64,000 bases of DNA from Arthrobacter sp. StoSoilB19 (GTDB lineage Bacteria; Actinomycetota; Actinomycetes; Actinomycetales; Micrococcaceae): the NCBI RefSeq assembly GCF_019977275.1, contig NZ_AP024650.1, positions 1,922,001 to 1,986,000 of the forward strand, in the 5' to 3' direction. Every line of letters begins with the position of its first letter. The first letter of the stretch is position 1. Shown here piece after piece: positions 34,697 to 44,124 of the stretch. Made by a program: the position numbers and the translations under genes. The notes under the pieces were generated by a model. The model was not told the DNA's origin. It saw only the letters and a program-made list of their open reading frames with translations, and did no database searches.

Positions 34697-35335
34697 GTGG
34701 GAAGACCCCTGAGAGCCGACGCCGAGCGCAGCGTGCGGGCCATCCTTGAAGCCGCCGAGCAGGTCCTTAGCAGGGACCCGGGGGCGTCGATGGAGCAGAT
34801 CGGAGACGCGGCGGGAGTTGCCCGAACCACGGTCCATCGGCGGTTCGCAAGCCGCCAGGCCCTCATTGATGCGCTGGCGATTTCAGCCAAGCAACAGCTC
34901 GCCGACGCCGTGGAGGAGAGCAGGCCGGATTCGTCACCTCCCCTCGTGGCGCTGTACCGCGTCACGGCGAGTGTGTTGAAAACGAAGAATGCGTGGAGGT
35001 ACACCCTCGGCAGCCATTCCGAGGACACCAGTGCCGCGGCTGACATCTGGGACCGGATCAACGCCCGTACCCATGACCTCCTTTCGAGGGCGCAACACGA
35101 AGGCCTGCTCGCCCCGGAAGCCGACCTCGAATGGGCTCGCCAGGTGTACTACGCCCTCATGAGTGAGGCGCTGCAGAAACCCTCAGGTCCGGAAGGCCCC
35201 GATACGGACGCCTTGGCTGAACTCGTAGTCGATACCCTGCTATGCGGCGCCGGGGTCAGGCGCGCCCAAGGACTTCAGCAGCGGGTCAATCCGGTACTCC
35301 TAACGCCCGAGGATACCGATTTGCCCCGGGGCTGA
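34697..35335 (+). CDS. TetR-family regulator
   Basis: A 212-residue regulator. GTG 34697 is preceded by AAGGAG at 5 nt and starts MGRPLRADAERSV. The helix-turn-helix is SMEQIGDAAGVARTTVHRRF (about 34-53), followed by an all-helical ligand domain. It is divergent from the SDR operon. The 8-bp palindrome CACTAGTG at 34586-34593 in the shared promoter is a candidate operator. It probably represses the SDR-hydratase operon. Confidence 0.87.
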   Translation: MGRPLRADAERSVRAILEAAEQVLSRDPGASMEQIGDAAGVARTTVHRRFASRQALIDALAISAKQQLADAVEESRPDSSPPLVALYRVTASVLKTKNAWRYTLGSHSEDTSAAADIWDRINARTHDLLSRAQHEGLLAPEADLEWARQVYYALMSEALQKPSGPEGPDTDALAELVVDTLLCGAGVRRAQGLQQRVNPVLLTPEDTDLPRG

Positions 35336-35497
35336 AGTTTTCGAAGGCGATCCGGCTTGGATCGGCCAAGCGACGGGCTCCATAAGTGGCCAGCTCATCG
35401 CACGAGAGCCTGTGTGGAAAAATATTCACATCTGGAGCCCCGAGCGTCGAGCCAGAATCCCGAGCAGCGTCGGCACGAATCCAGAAGAGGAGTCAAC

Positions 35498-36085
35498 GTG
35501 AAGCACGCGGCCTGGACTGAGGGTACATGGACTACGGAACCTGCACGGGTCGACATAGACCAGCACGGCATGCGAGTAGCGGCCGTTGGGGGAAGTGATG
35601 CTTGGCGAATAACTTCATACGGATTCATCCATGACACTGAACATGCCCTCCTCGCCCCTTTTGAACCGGGCTCTGCGGTCGAGGTTTCGTTCCTTTTCGA
35701 CTTTTCATCGCAGTTTGACCAAGCAGGCATCTTCGTTCGTACCGACGACGCCACTTGGATCAAAACCGGCATTGAGTGGAGCGACGGAGACGGAAGCCTC
35801 GGTGCTGTCGTTACCCGCGGCGTATCTGATTGGTCACTGTCGCGGGTTGAGGGCTGGCAGGGACGACTCGTCACAGTCCGAGCGAGTCGTTCAGGCGACG
35901 CCCTCACAGTACGAGCGCGCGTCGATGACGAGCCATGGCGCCTGGTCAGGGTAGCTCCTCTGGATCCGGACGCTGACGTCACGGCCGGACCCTACTGCTG
36001 CGCCCCGTCGAGGGACGGCCTAACCGTTCACTTCACATCCTGGCGGACCGGCAACGCAGACCCAAGCCTGCACCCAGAAGCCTAA
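35498..36085 (+). CDS. DUF1349 / concanavalin-like family protein
   Basis: A 195-residue beta-rich cytoplasmic protein (GTG start with AGAGGAG 5 nt upstream). The pattern SFLFDFSSQFDQAGIFVRTD and WIKTGIEWSDG is characteristic of DUF1349 proteins, which have a jelly-roll fold related to glycan-binding domains. The C-terminal FTSWRTG is typical. No enzyme activity is established for the family. It stands alone downstream of the TetR gene. Confidence 0.75.
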   Translation: MKHAAWTEGTWTTEPARVDIDQHGMRVAAVGGSDAWRITSYGFIHDTEHALLAPFEPGSAVEVSFLFDFSSQFDQAGIFVRTDDATWIKTGIEWSDGDGSLGAVVTRGVSDWSLSRVEGWQGRLVTVRASRSGDALTVRARVDDEPWRLVRVAPLDPDADVTAGPYCCAPSRDGLTVHFTSWRTGNADPSLHPEA

Positions 36086-36480
36086 CTGGATCGCATACGG
36101 CAAGGTCCATCAACAGCAGTCGTTGCCCCGGCAGGCCGCCACCCACGAGTTTGGGTGCGGACTCGACACGAAACGCACACAAGAGCCGCGGCCAAGACGG
36201 CACTGCGAATCCCGCCGGTGGCCCCCGCATCAGCTTGGCCGCCGGCAACCTGTCGCCTTCGGGGCCTAAGAAGCCACTCGCCCTGAACGCCAAAGCATTC
36301 ATCCCCGTCACTCGATGATCACCAAGCGGGAACTGGTCTCCAGCTAAGACCCGCTTCGGCGCGGAACCTCGGCGCGAGAACCCATCGGCGTTAGCGGGAA
36401 AATGCCGACTTTTGGCCCGCATATTGCTTAAGTCCCACAATGGTTATTCCGACAGGCTCACCAGGGCGTCACAGGCCAAA
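36086..36480. other. Non-coding stretch, no recognisable feature
   Basis: I see no convincing gene, hairpin or repeat in these 395 bp between the DUF1349 gene and repeat copy B. Open frames here lack ribosome-binding sites and family features. Confidence 0.5.
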
Positions 36481-36884
36481 AGTAAGAGTGTGGACATTGT
36501 CCACACTCTCGGCTCTGGATCGGGTCATACGGGCCTCGGATTGGCCCGGATCCCGCATGTTTTCTCGAGTTCCCAGTGTTTGCAACGGCCGGAATGTAGT
36601 TCGAGTCCCACCTCGGGCACAGTGTTTCCGCAGGTCAGAGGCGATTTTGCTTTGACGTGTGTACAAAGCTTGATTTTCGTAGCTCTGACGGGTGGGTTGC
36701 GGGCTGTGGCCTGGCCGCCGCAGTGGTCTGTTCAGGTGTGTGGGGTGGCGGGTTCAAGTCCCTGGCTGGGTGAGCCCTCCGCCTGCTGAAAGTGTGTTTA
36801 TGCGGTTCCTCGTTCCTGAGCTGTAAGGTGGGCCCGGGCCGGCGTACACCTATTCATGTGCCGGGGGAGCGGGGACGACATGAC
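36481..36884 (+). repeat. Intergenic repeat copy B (palindrome + tRNA-3'-like)
   Basis: The fullest copy. The dyad AGAGTGTGGACA-T-TGTCCACACTCT spans 36485-36509. TTCGAGTCCCACCTCGGGC starts at 36600, a second T-arm-like GGCGGGTTCAAGTCCC at about 36747, and the end block CACCTATTCATGTGCCGGGG at 36847. Shared internal words with copy C include TCCCAGTGTTTGCAA, GCTTTGACGTGT and ACAAAGCTTG. A fragment of an aldehyde dehydrogenase gene begins about 55 bp beyond. Confidence 0.88.
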
Positions 36885-36937
36885 CGTGCTGACAGCGCTC
36901 TAGGAGTTTCCCAGGGGTGGCCTTCTCATCGCTGCGA

Positions 36938-37235
36938 CGGGTGAGCTCCTTCGATACCGAACACCCCCATAGCCGGATTGTCCGCCGCCCATGGGATGCG
37001 GGGGTCGGGGGCGCCATGCGTGATTACCACACCGTTCCGGGCTGGATGCGAGCTGCGGCCTAGGGAGCCGCAGCCAAGTAAGTGACCAGACGGCGGCACC
37101 GAGGCCGACCTCGAGACCGCTGCTTTCCCACTGCTTCATCGATGGTGTTGTAGGCGGATGATGGGCAGGAGGGGCCGAACTGTTCTTTGGCGACGACGGC
37201 GTATTCCGCGGTCTATGGTGGCCACGCGGGTCGAG
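36938..37235 (-). pseudogene. Aldehyde dehydrogenase 3'-end relic
   Basis: This stretch aligns along its length with the last third of the intact aldehyde dehydrogenase gene (47300-47610), at about 75-80% by eye. Shared words include GTAGCCGGATTGT, GGCTGGATGCG, CATCGATGGTG, CGGATGATGGGCAGG and GGCGACGA. It carries internal frameshifts and both ends are lost. It represents roughly the last 95 codons of a former paralogue and lies between repeat copy B and moaF. Confidence 0.85.
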
Positions 37236-37429
37236 GGACTCGTAGGTCTCCATAGCGTAGCCTTCTCCGGCAGCAGGGCCCTGTGGTCATTGTCCGTTTG
37301 GTTATGGTTTGTCGGCGAAGTCCTGTGAGGGCTGCGCTAAAAAGGCGATATAGCCGAAGTGCGCAGTCAGCATCACAACTGCTCCCGTCGACACATGGTC
37401 CAGGTTCGGAAGCGGTTCGCAGCCCTAAT

Positions 37430-37464
37430 GAGAGGATGTCCGGTGCAGGACCGGACATCCTCTC
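37430..37464 (-). terminator. Strong hairpin after moaF
   Basis: A perfect 15-bp stem (GAGAGGATGTCCGGT / ACCGGACATCCTCTC) with a 5-nt loop ends 5 nt before the moaF stop codon. No U-run is present, as often seen for actinobacterial terminators. Confidence 0.75.
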
Positions 37465-37469
37465 CGGGC

Positions 37470-38273
37470 CTAATGCTTGTTGGTGTCCTGAGGGTACTCG
37501 GTGGTGTTCAGCACGCTGAGCCGGGAATCGAAGGGCAGGATGACCGGTTCGTTGGCGGGGTCGTCCCAGCCGAACATCCGTCCGATGGAGCGCTGTTCCC
37601 GCAGGTCCGCGAGCAGGACGGCTTCAACGCACATCACCTTTTCGGTCCAAAAGAAGATGAAGAGGTCCTCTGCTACTTCCCAGGTCATGCACCGATCGGT
37701 GTCCGCCAGCCCCGCCTCGCCGCCGCGGACGCAGTTCCAGGTGAAGGTGCCTGGGTTCAGGTAGATGTGTTCGTAGGACTCGACGTCGCTGTAGCGGTAG
37801 AAGATCCGTTTTCCGACCAGGCCGGATGAGCGTTCGTGCCGGGCCGCTGAGCCGTTGCTGTTGGTCTGGCTGAAGTCGGTGGTGCTGCGGGTCCTGTCGC
37901 CCACGAGGACGAAGCGTGATACTCCGGAAGTAACCGCGCCGGTTTTCCGGTCCCAGATAATGGTGACGTTATCTGCTCTGAGCCCTTCACCGCGGACGAA
38001 GTCGATGATGAAGATCCCGGGGCGGGCTTCGATGGCTTTGTAGCCTGCAGTTCCGCTGGTCTTCTCCTCGCCGCGCTTAGAGGTCCAGATGATGGAGGAT
38101 TCCGTGTCGAAGACGTACTCCTCGGTTGCTCCGTCCTCGCCCGGGATGCTCAGAGCCGCTCCAGTGAGGGCGGGGGAGGCGGGCAGCGTCTGGTCGCCGA
38201 AGCCTTCGAGCATGGCAGAAACCGGCGGCCACTCCTCTTCGGGAATGTAGTCCTGGATATCCGTTGAAGTCAT
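37470..38273 (-). CDS. moaF: MoaF-family protein
   Basis: A 267-residue protein. ATG 38273 has AAAGGA 8 nt upstream. It matches the MoaF pattern: lipocalin-like strands with SIIWTSKRGEEKTSG and FIIDFVRGEG in the N-terminal domain, then GKRIFYRYSDVESYEHIYLN and FTWNCVRGGEAGLADTD in the C-terminal domain. MoaF is named from the bacterial monoamine (tyramine) regulon, and its biochemical role is not settled. Here it follows a broken APC permease gene, consistent with amine catabolism. Confidence 0.75.
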   Translation of the reverse strand: MTSTDIQDYIPEEEWPPVSAMLEGFGDQTLPASPALTGAALSIPGEDGATEEYVFDTESSIIWTSKRGEEKTSGTAGYKAIEARPGIFIIDFVRGEGLRADNVTIIWDRKTGAVTSGVSRFVLVGDRTRSTTDFSQTNSNGSAARHERSSGLVGKRIFYRYSDVESYEHIYLNPGTFTWNCVRGGEAGLADTDRCMTWEVAEDLFIFFWTEKVMCVEAVLLADLREQRSIGRMFGWDDPANEPVILPFDSRLSVLNTTEYPQDTNKH

Positions 38274-38325
38274 GGTGTGTTCCTTTGTTCTTTTCATTGT
38301 GTGGGGACAGGTGGGTGCGGCTGGG

Positions 38326-39781
38326 TCAGCCGATGACCGCGGCGAAGTTGATCGAGGGCTTTTGTGCTCCCCGGGCAATTCCGGCCACGAAGAAGAGGGG
38401 GATGCCGAGGAGGAGCCAGCGGGCAACGCCGCCGGCGCCGCCGAGCAGGGCGTCGTAGTTGTCCAGCGTCAGGTATCCGATGACGATGAATGCGAGGAAT
38501 GACAGGGACGGTGCGATGACGGTGACCCAGAGGTTGTCCCGCATGCCGTTCCTGGCGAAGAAGACCACGATGGCAGCTGAGGTCACCAGCAGGATGGTGA
38601 TGAAGCCGGCCGTTCCCAGGGCAACGAACCAGGAGAACACGGTGGTGATGGGGTCGGCTCCTGCGAGCAGGAAGATGCTGATGACTGCGAGGACGACGAT
38701 TCCGTTGATGAACCCGGCAATGTGCGGGGCCCTGGTCTTGGAGACGGCGGAAAGCTTCGCGGGCAGGGCGCCGGCGCGGCCGAGGGAGAAGAGGTAGCGG
38801 GAGAACATGTTGGACAGGCCCAGCAGCATGGCCAGGAAGCTGGTGACCACGAGGATCTGCATGGTCATGCTCAGCCAGTAACCTGCACTGGTCTGGGCCA
38901 GGTCGAAGATCATGCCGGCCGGGTTGTCCGTAGCCACGGTCTGGATGTTGTCGATGCCGATGGCTCCGCTGATGGCCCACGTGGAGATGGTGTAGAAGAT
39001 TCCTACGAAGGCGATGACGAAGTAGGCGGCGCGCGGAATGGTGCGGCGGGGTTCTTTGGCTTCTTCGGCGAAGACGACTGTTGCTTCAAAGCTGGTGAAG
39101 CAGGCGAATGCAAAGAGCAGGGAAATTCCCATACCGGGTCCGAAGACGTTGGAGCCGGTGAAGCCCTCGAATGTGAAGATGCCGATGCCCTTTTGGGCGA
39201 TGAGGGAGACCACCAGCGCGGCTACCGCGAAGGCTTCGCCGACAATGAGAACTCCCAGCACTTTGAGGCTGGCGTCCACGCCGCGCATGGTCAGCCCGGT
39301 CACGACGGCAAGCAGCACGGTGATCCAGAGGTATGCCGGGATGCTGAGCCCGGTGATTCCTTCGACCAGGAGTTGGGCGAATACCCCGAACTGTGACCAG
39401 AGCCCGATTTGAAGGCTGAGGTAGGTCAGGATGGCGATCCCCGCGCCGCCGGTGGCCCATTTCGTTCCCAGGCCTTTGGCCATATAGGCGACAAAGCCGC
39501 CTGCGTTGGTGATGTGCTGGCTCATCCGGAGATAACCGACGGAAAGAGTGCTACAAGGAGCGCGGCAATCACGTAGATGACGGGTGTTCCGGCGCCGGTG
39601 GTCGAGAACAGTACCGGGCTGGCGCCTACTACCGCCGCCATGGGGGGGCGGCCGCGGCAATAGCGAAAAAGGCTATGGCCAGGACGCCGAGTTTATTGGG
39701 CCTCAGTCCCGCTGGGCTGGGAGAGTCCCCGCGCTCTTCCGACCCAATGGTCGTTCGCAATGCGACTGATTCTTGATTCAT
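38326..39781 (-). pseudogene. APC amino acid/amine permease gene with two frameshifts
   Basis: Three pieces in different frames together match the intact permease at 54599-56050. From ATG 39781 the frame reads through PNKLGVLAIAFFAIAAAAP and then stops after the 7-G run (39642-39648 on the plus strand). MAAVVGASPVLFS continues in a second frame. Around 39541 one base is missing (expected LFAVGYLRM), after which the third frame (VGYLRMSQHITNAGG to 38326) covers the remaining ten or so membrane segments. The N-terminal two helices are thus disconnected, so the gene is probably inactive unless the C-run is a sequencing error. It precedes moaF by 52 nt. Confidence 0.82.
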
Positions 39782-39990
39782 GCGATGGCTCTTTTCGGGA
39801 TGCAGGGCGTTAAGCCGATGCGAAAAAGGTGCCCCAATTTCGGTGCGTCAGTACGCGGAAGATGCAGGGGAGAAGCTGATTGCAATCGAGCGAACGTGGG
39901 TGACCGGGGCCACGCCCAGAACTCTACAAGTGTTTAGTTAGAGGTGTCAACGTATCCCTTTCGAGGAGTGGCAAAGACTAGACTCGGCGT

Positions 39991-40587
39991 ATGAGCCAAT
40001 CCCAACGTTCGGCCCGATTGCCCTATGGAGACGGCCGGGAGGCGTTGTTGTCAGCAGTGCTTGCTCTCGTGGGAGAGAAGGGGCTGCGGGGAGTTACCTA
40101 CCGTGCCGTCGCCGCTCGGGCAGGCGTGAACCACACGCTGGTCACGCACCACTTCGGTTCCATCGAAGGTCTTCTGGCTGCCACGATGGAATGGGCTGTG
40201 CAACGGTCCATCGAGGAGACTGGCCTGGAGCGGATTGTCGACTTTGACGACAGTTTCGCTGATTCGCTCATTGCGACGGTGTCGGCTGAACCGGAACTGC
40301 AGCTCTTCCAGTTTGAGATGCTGCTTGAATCCCGTCGGAACCCGGAAGTACGGCCACTGGTTGAAAGGTTGTACGCCGCTTACATGCAGACCGTTGAGGA
40401 TGCGCTGAGGCAACGCGGCCTGGTGGCGGATGATGCTGTTTCGCTGGCTATCTTTGCAGCATTGGACGGTCTCATGCTCCAGTTCCTGACCATCAGCGAT
40501 CCGGTGAGAATCAGGGCAGCCGTGATTAAGGTCGGTCACATGGTGAGCCTTCTCGAATCCGCCAAGGACAGCGTTGACGGGAATTGA
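39991..40587 (+). CDS. TetR-family regulator
   Basis: A 198-residue regulator. The helix-turn-helix is GVTYRAVAARAGVNHTLVTHHF (given here as about residues 34-55), with an all-helical ligand domain after residue 70. Length and the HTLVTHHFG recognition-helix motif fit TetR_C_6-like members. It is divergent from the broken permease-moaF unit and likely controlled it. A CTCTA / TAGAG inverted repeat at about 39921-39943 in the shared promoter may be its operator. Confidence 0.85.
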   Translation: MSQSQRSARLPYGDGREALLSAVLALVGEKGLRGVTYRAVAARAGVNHTLVTHHFGSIEGLLAATMEWAVQRSIEETGLERIVDFDDSFADSLIATVSAEPELQLFQFEMLLESRRNPEVRPLVERLYAAYMQTVEDALRQRGLVADDAVSLAIFAALDGLMLQFLTISDPVRIRAAVIKVGHMVSLLESAKDSVDGN

Positions 40588-40656
40588 CCAGGACTCGCAA
40601 CCGGGCTCCGGTGTCACATGCCGTGAATGGTGGGCCGCAAAATTTGAAAAAAGATG

Positions 40657-40687
40657 AGGACGACGGCGGGAATCCCGCCGTCGTCCT
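40657..40687. terminator. Bidirectional terminator
   Basis: AGGACGACGGCGGG-AAT-CCCGCCGTCGTCCT is a perfect 14-bp stem. It is followed by TTGTTTGG on the plus strand and by a T-rich run from AAATTTGAAAAAAG on the minus strand. It ends both the TetR gene (plus) and the SnoaL-like gene (minus). Confidence 0.88.
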
Positions 40688-40698
40688 TTGTTTGGTTC

Positions 40699-41037
40699 CT
40701 AGGCTCGATAGGCCCATTGTTCGAGTAGCCGCCCGTGGGCATCGTACTTTTGGACGGCCAGTCCTGGCCCTTGGTAGCTCATGCCGGCTAGAGGGTTGTG
40801 GTGGTCGTAGGTGAAGGCGATTAGTGGCCCACTTGAAACGACATCGTGCAGGTGAAACCGGGTTTGTCCGGCCCCTTTGCGGGCCAAGGCGCTAACTTCC
40901 TCCAGGCCTTGGTATGTCTTGTCGAGATCGACGATGTTGTATTGAACGTCGTCGTGGAAAGTGGCGATCAGGGGTTCCGGGTCCCCGTTGTTGTAGGCCG
41001 CCATCACGGTCCGGACTCTTTCGGATAGGGTGCTCAC
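40699..41037 (-). CDS. SnoaL/NTF2-like protein
   Basis: A 112-residue protein with the cone-shaped alpha+beta pattern of NTF2-like proteins: N-terminal helix VRTVMAAYNNGDPEPLIATF, strand HDDVQYNIVD, then GLEEVSALARKG and HGRLLEQWAY. Members act as isomerases, dehydratases or ligand binders. Function unknown. Its start overlaps the stop of the MFS gene, so it is part of the esterase-MFS-SnoaL operon. Confidence 0.75.
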   Translation of the reverse strand: MSTLSERVRTVMAAYNNGDPEPLIATFHDDVQYNIVDLDKTYQGLEEVSALARKGAGQTRFHLHDVVSSGPLIAFTYDHHNPLAGMSYQGPGLAVQKYDAHGRLLEQWAYRA

Positions 41038-42413
41038 GACGCCGCTCCTGCTTTCCTTGGGGGTGCCGTTTTCAGGCCGCTGTCATGCCCTTCTTCGATG
41101 TTTTCTTGATTCGTTGGGGTGCGGGGGATGGCAAGGGCAGCGAGTGCCCCGGCTACCGCGACGCCTGCGATGAACAAGAGGGGCACGATGACATTGCCGG
41201 TCCAGTCCTGACCGAGCCCCATGACGTAAGGGCCAAGGAAGGACCCTATGGAGCCCACGGTGTTGATCAACGCGATGCCTGCGGCGGCCGCCGTCATGCC
41301 CTTGAGTTGTAGGTTGGTGACCGCCCAAATAATGGGGCCGGTGGCGGTAAAGAGTGCACTTGCGAGGGATATGCCGATGAGGGTGGGGACCAGTTGATCG
41401 CCGGTGGCCACACTGGCGACCAGTCCCAGTGCGGCCAGTACCATGCCCGTGACCAGTACCCGCCGGTGGGCCTGGCTGCGGTCGCAGTAGATGCCAAGGG
41501 CGATGGTCGCCACGACAGCGACTGCGAACGGGACGGAGGACAGATAGCCGATCGTCATTACATCCGTTACGCCGGTGTTCTTGATGATGGTTGGTATCCA
41601 GAAGACGACGGCGTAGATGCCTATGTAGTTGGCTGCCAGGATGACGCCGAGGAGCCAGACCCGCTTGTTGGTGATGGCCTTCTTGAACTGCGTTGTTGCT
41701 TTCTCACGCGCGCCGGCCGGGCCGAGGCTTGCCGCAATGGCGGTCTTTTCCTCATTGGTGAGCCACGCGGCGTCCTTCGGTGTGCTGGCGACGGCAAAGA
41801 AGAAGATAATGCCAAGGAGGGCTGCCGGAATGCCCTGGATCACGAAGAGCCATTGCCAGCCTGCGATACCGGCGAGTCCCCCCAGGCTGGACATGACCCA
41901 GCCGGAGAGGGGGCCGACGAACATGCTGCCGATGGGTCCTGCGATAACCAGCAGTGCCAGGGCCTGGGCGAGGCGTTTGCGTGGGAACCACTGGGATAGG
42001 AAGTAGACCATGCCTGGGTAGAAGCCGGCCTCTGCGATACCCAGGAAGATCCGGGCAATGTAGAACTGTTCAGTGTTTTGGACGAAGCCGGTAGCGATGG
42101 TGACAACGCCCCAGGTGACCATGATGCGGGCGATCCACATTTTTGCGCCGACGCGTTCGAGGATCATGTTGCTGGGCACTTCAAAGAAGATATAGGCGAG
42201 GAAGAAGATGCCGGCGCCGAGCCCGTAGGCGGCTGCCGAGAGACCGATGTCGGCACTCATTTCGAGCTTTGCGAAGCCGATATTGACCCGGTCGATGATG
42301 GCCACGGCGTAACAGATGGAGGCCAGGGGCAGAATTCGCCAGGCGAGTTTCTTGTAGAGGGTGGTTGGCAGGTCCCCGGTGCCTTCTGAAGCTGTGTTGT
42401 GGGTGTACGTCAT
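41034..42413 (-). CDS. MFS transporter (anion:cation symporter family)
   Basis: A 459-residue MFS carrier. DRVNIGFAKLEMSADIGLS in the first helix region, EVPSNMILERVGAKMWIARI and AEAGFYPGMVYFLSQWFP are signatures of the ACS family, which includes phthalate, tartrate and allantoate-like permeases. Twelve hydrophobic segments are present. ATG 42413 is the best start. It follows the carboxylesterase gene by 20 nt and may import the ester or acid that enzyme handles. Confidence 0.9.
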   Translation of the reverse strand: MTYTHNTASEGTGDLPTTLYKKLAWRILPLASICYAVAIIDRVNIGFAKLEMSADIGLSAAAYGLGAGIFFLAYIFFEVPSNMILERVGAKMWIARIMVTWGVVTIATGFVQNTEQFYIARIFLGIAEAGFYPGMVYFLSQWFPRKRLAQALALLVIAGPIGSMFVGPLSGWVMSSLGGLAGIAGWQWLFVIQGIPAALLGIIFFFAVASTPKDAAWLTNEEKTAIAASLGPAGAREKATTQFKKAITNKRVWLLGVILAANYIGIYAVVFWIPTIIKNTGVTDVMTIGYLSSVPFAVAVVATIALGIYCDRSQAHRRVLVTGMVLAALGLVASVATGDQLVPTLIGISLASALFTATGPIIWAVTNLQLKGMTAAAAGIALINTVGSIGSFLGPYVMGLGQDWTGNVIVPLLFIAGVAVAGALAALAIPRTPTNQENIEEGHDSGLKTAPPRKAGAAS

Positions 42414-42433
42414 TGTACGGACTCTTTCACTCG

Positions 42434-43969
42434 TCAGTGGGTTGTGTTGTGTGCTGGATGCAGGGCGGGGAATGTCCACCAGGTGTCGGGCTGCCACTCT
42501 GCCGATTCCCATGCCTGCCGTTGTTGCTGCCGGGGGTCCGGGACCACTGTTGGGGTGGTGTCCAGCAACATTGTCCACCGTTCTGTTCGCCGGTATTCCG
42601 GCCAGAAGGGCAGGTCCTGGCTTTCGGGTTTTCCGTGGTGGATGAAGGTTGTCCATGCCTGCCGGATTCCTGATGCCAGAGTCTGTAACGCCGGTTCTGC
42701 CGCTTCGAGTCCGATGTCCCAGACGAAGGGAACGTCGGCGCCATGGAACCCCCACTTCTCCTTGGGGGCGCCGGGGCTTGGAGCATCGAAGCGGTAACGC
42801 CAGCAGGACGCGTGTTCGGACTGGCTGTCGAGCAGCCGAATGGTGGGGATGCCGTACCGTTCGTCGGCCAGCACGGCGCAGTGGAGGCGGCGCTCATCCG
42901 CCTCTGGGAAGGCGCTCCGGTAAATGTCCAGCACTTGTTCTGCTTCGTCCCCGAAGATCTCCTGTAGGACGCGTGGTGACTGTTGCGATGCACACGGGTC
43001 GGCGAGGTCGTAGCTTCCGGCCTCGTTGGCTGTCACGCCGGCCATGATGTTGATCCCCCTGGCGCGGCCCTTGGCGAAGGCGTGGACCGGGGCCTCGGGA
43101 AGAATGAGTCCGTCTACGGTTGGGCGCCAGACCCAGGTTGCCCTGACGCCGGCGGCAATCTCCTGCTGTGCGGCGAGGATTGTCTCAACGGGCATCGTTA
43201 GGAGCTCCGTGGCATCCGCAGGGCTAAGGCCGAGGGTGCGAAGCAGTGCAGCGGTGACCTGCTCTGCGGTGTCGGGGGTGTTGAGGTGCTCGCCGCCACT
43301 TTGAATGATTCCGCGGTGGAACAGGCCCTCGGCCATTGGCGAGGCCATCAGATTGACCACGCTCTTGGCCCCGGCGGAAACACCGGCGATGGTGATGCGT
43401 GAAGGGTCTCCCCCGAATGCGGCCACGTTGTCCCGGACCCATTTCAGTGCAGCGATCTGGTCCAGTAGGCCTGCGTTCGCCGACGAGGCGTACTGCTCGC
43501 CGAGGAGGTGGTCCAGCTTGAGGAAGCCGAGGGCTCCCAGCCTGTAGTTGACGGTGACCACGATGGTGCCTTCGAGGGCGAGGGCTGTCCCGTCGCCGAT
43601 AAAGTTGGCTCCTGATCCCCAGGTGTATCCGCCGCCGTGGAACCAGACCAGAACCGGACAGGGCGAGTTTGCCGACTGCATCGGTGCGGTGATGTTGAGG
43701 AAGAGGCAGTCCTCACCCATGGGCGAGTCATCGTCCGACGGCGTTGCCCCGCCAGGCGGCACGAGCTCGGCCGCGAGCACCTGCGGGGCACGCGTTGGAA
43801 ACGTGGTCACGTCCAGAATGCCCTCCCACGGCTCTGCCGGCTGGGGAGCCTGCCACCGCAGGGCTCCGGTCGGGGGAGCGGCGTACCGTATCCCGCGCCA
43901 GCTGATGGTGCCATCGTTCGTGACCCCGCGAACTGCTCCCTGACGCGTCATTGCGACTGTGCCTGTCAT
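42434..43969 (-). CDS. Type B carboxylesterase
   Basis: A 511-residue alpha/beta hydrolase. ATG 43969 follows AAGGA at 7 nt. WRGIRYAAPPTG, EDCLFLNI, the oxyanion-hole VWFHGGGYTWGSG, and the nucleophile elbow GVSAGAKSV (GxSxG; Ser in place of the usual ESAG context) are present. The C-terminal His is in WGFHGADVPFVWD. No signal peptide, so it is cytoplasmic. Para-nitrobenzyl-esterase-like enzymes hydrolyse many ester and carbamate substrates. It heads an operon divergent from the Lrp-type regulator. Confidence 0.9.
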   Translation of the reverse strand: MTGTVAMTRQGAVRGVTNDGTISWRGIRYAAPPTGALRWQAPQPAEPWEGILDVTTFPTRAPQVLAAELVPPGGATPSDDDSPMGEDCLFLNITAPMQSANSPCPVLVWFHGGGYTWGSGANFIGDGTALALEGTIVVTVNYRLGALGFLKLDHLLGEQYASSANAGLLDQIAALKWVRDNVAAFGGDPSRITIAGVSAGAKSVVNLMASPMAEGLFHRGIIQSGGEHLNTPDTAEQVTAALLRTLGLSPADATELLTMPVETILAAQQEIAAGVRATWVWRPTVDGLILPEAPVHAFAKGRARGINIMAGVTANEAGSYDLADPCASQQSPRVLQEIFGDEAEQVLDIYRSAFPEADERRLHCAVLADERYGIPTIRLLDSQSEHASCWRYRFDAPSPGAPKEKWGFHGADVPFVWDIGLEAAEPALQTLASGIRQAWTTFIHHGKPESQDLPFWPEYRRTERWTMLLDTTPTVVPDPRQQQRQAWESAEWQPDTWWTFPALHPAHNTTH

Positions 43970-44124
43970 TGCTTTTCCTTCACTAGGTATCGACTTCGTC
44001 AACAATCGTGTGCTGGGTCACGTGTTTCCGACAATGATTTCTGGATAAGTGGAAGAATCAGCCAAAAGTCTGGCGGAAAGTCTAGAGTTGGAGGTGACAA
44101 AGAAGTCGTAAAAGGGAGCGGGAA

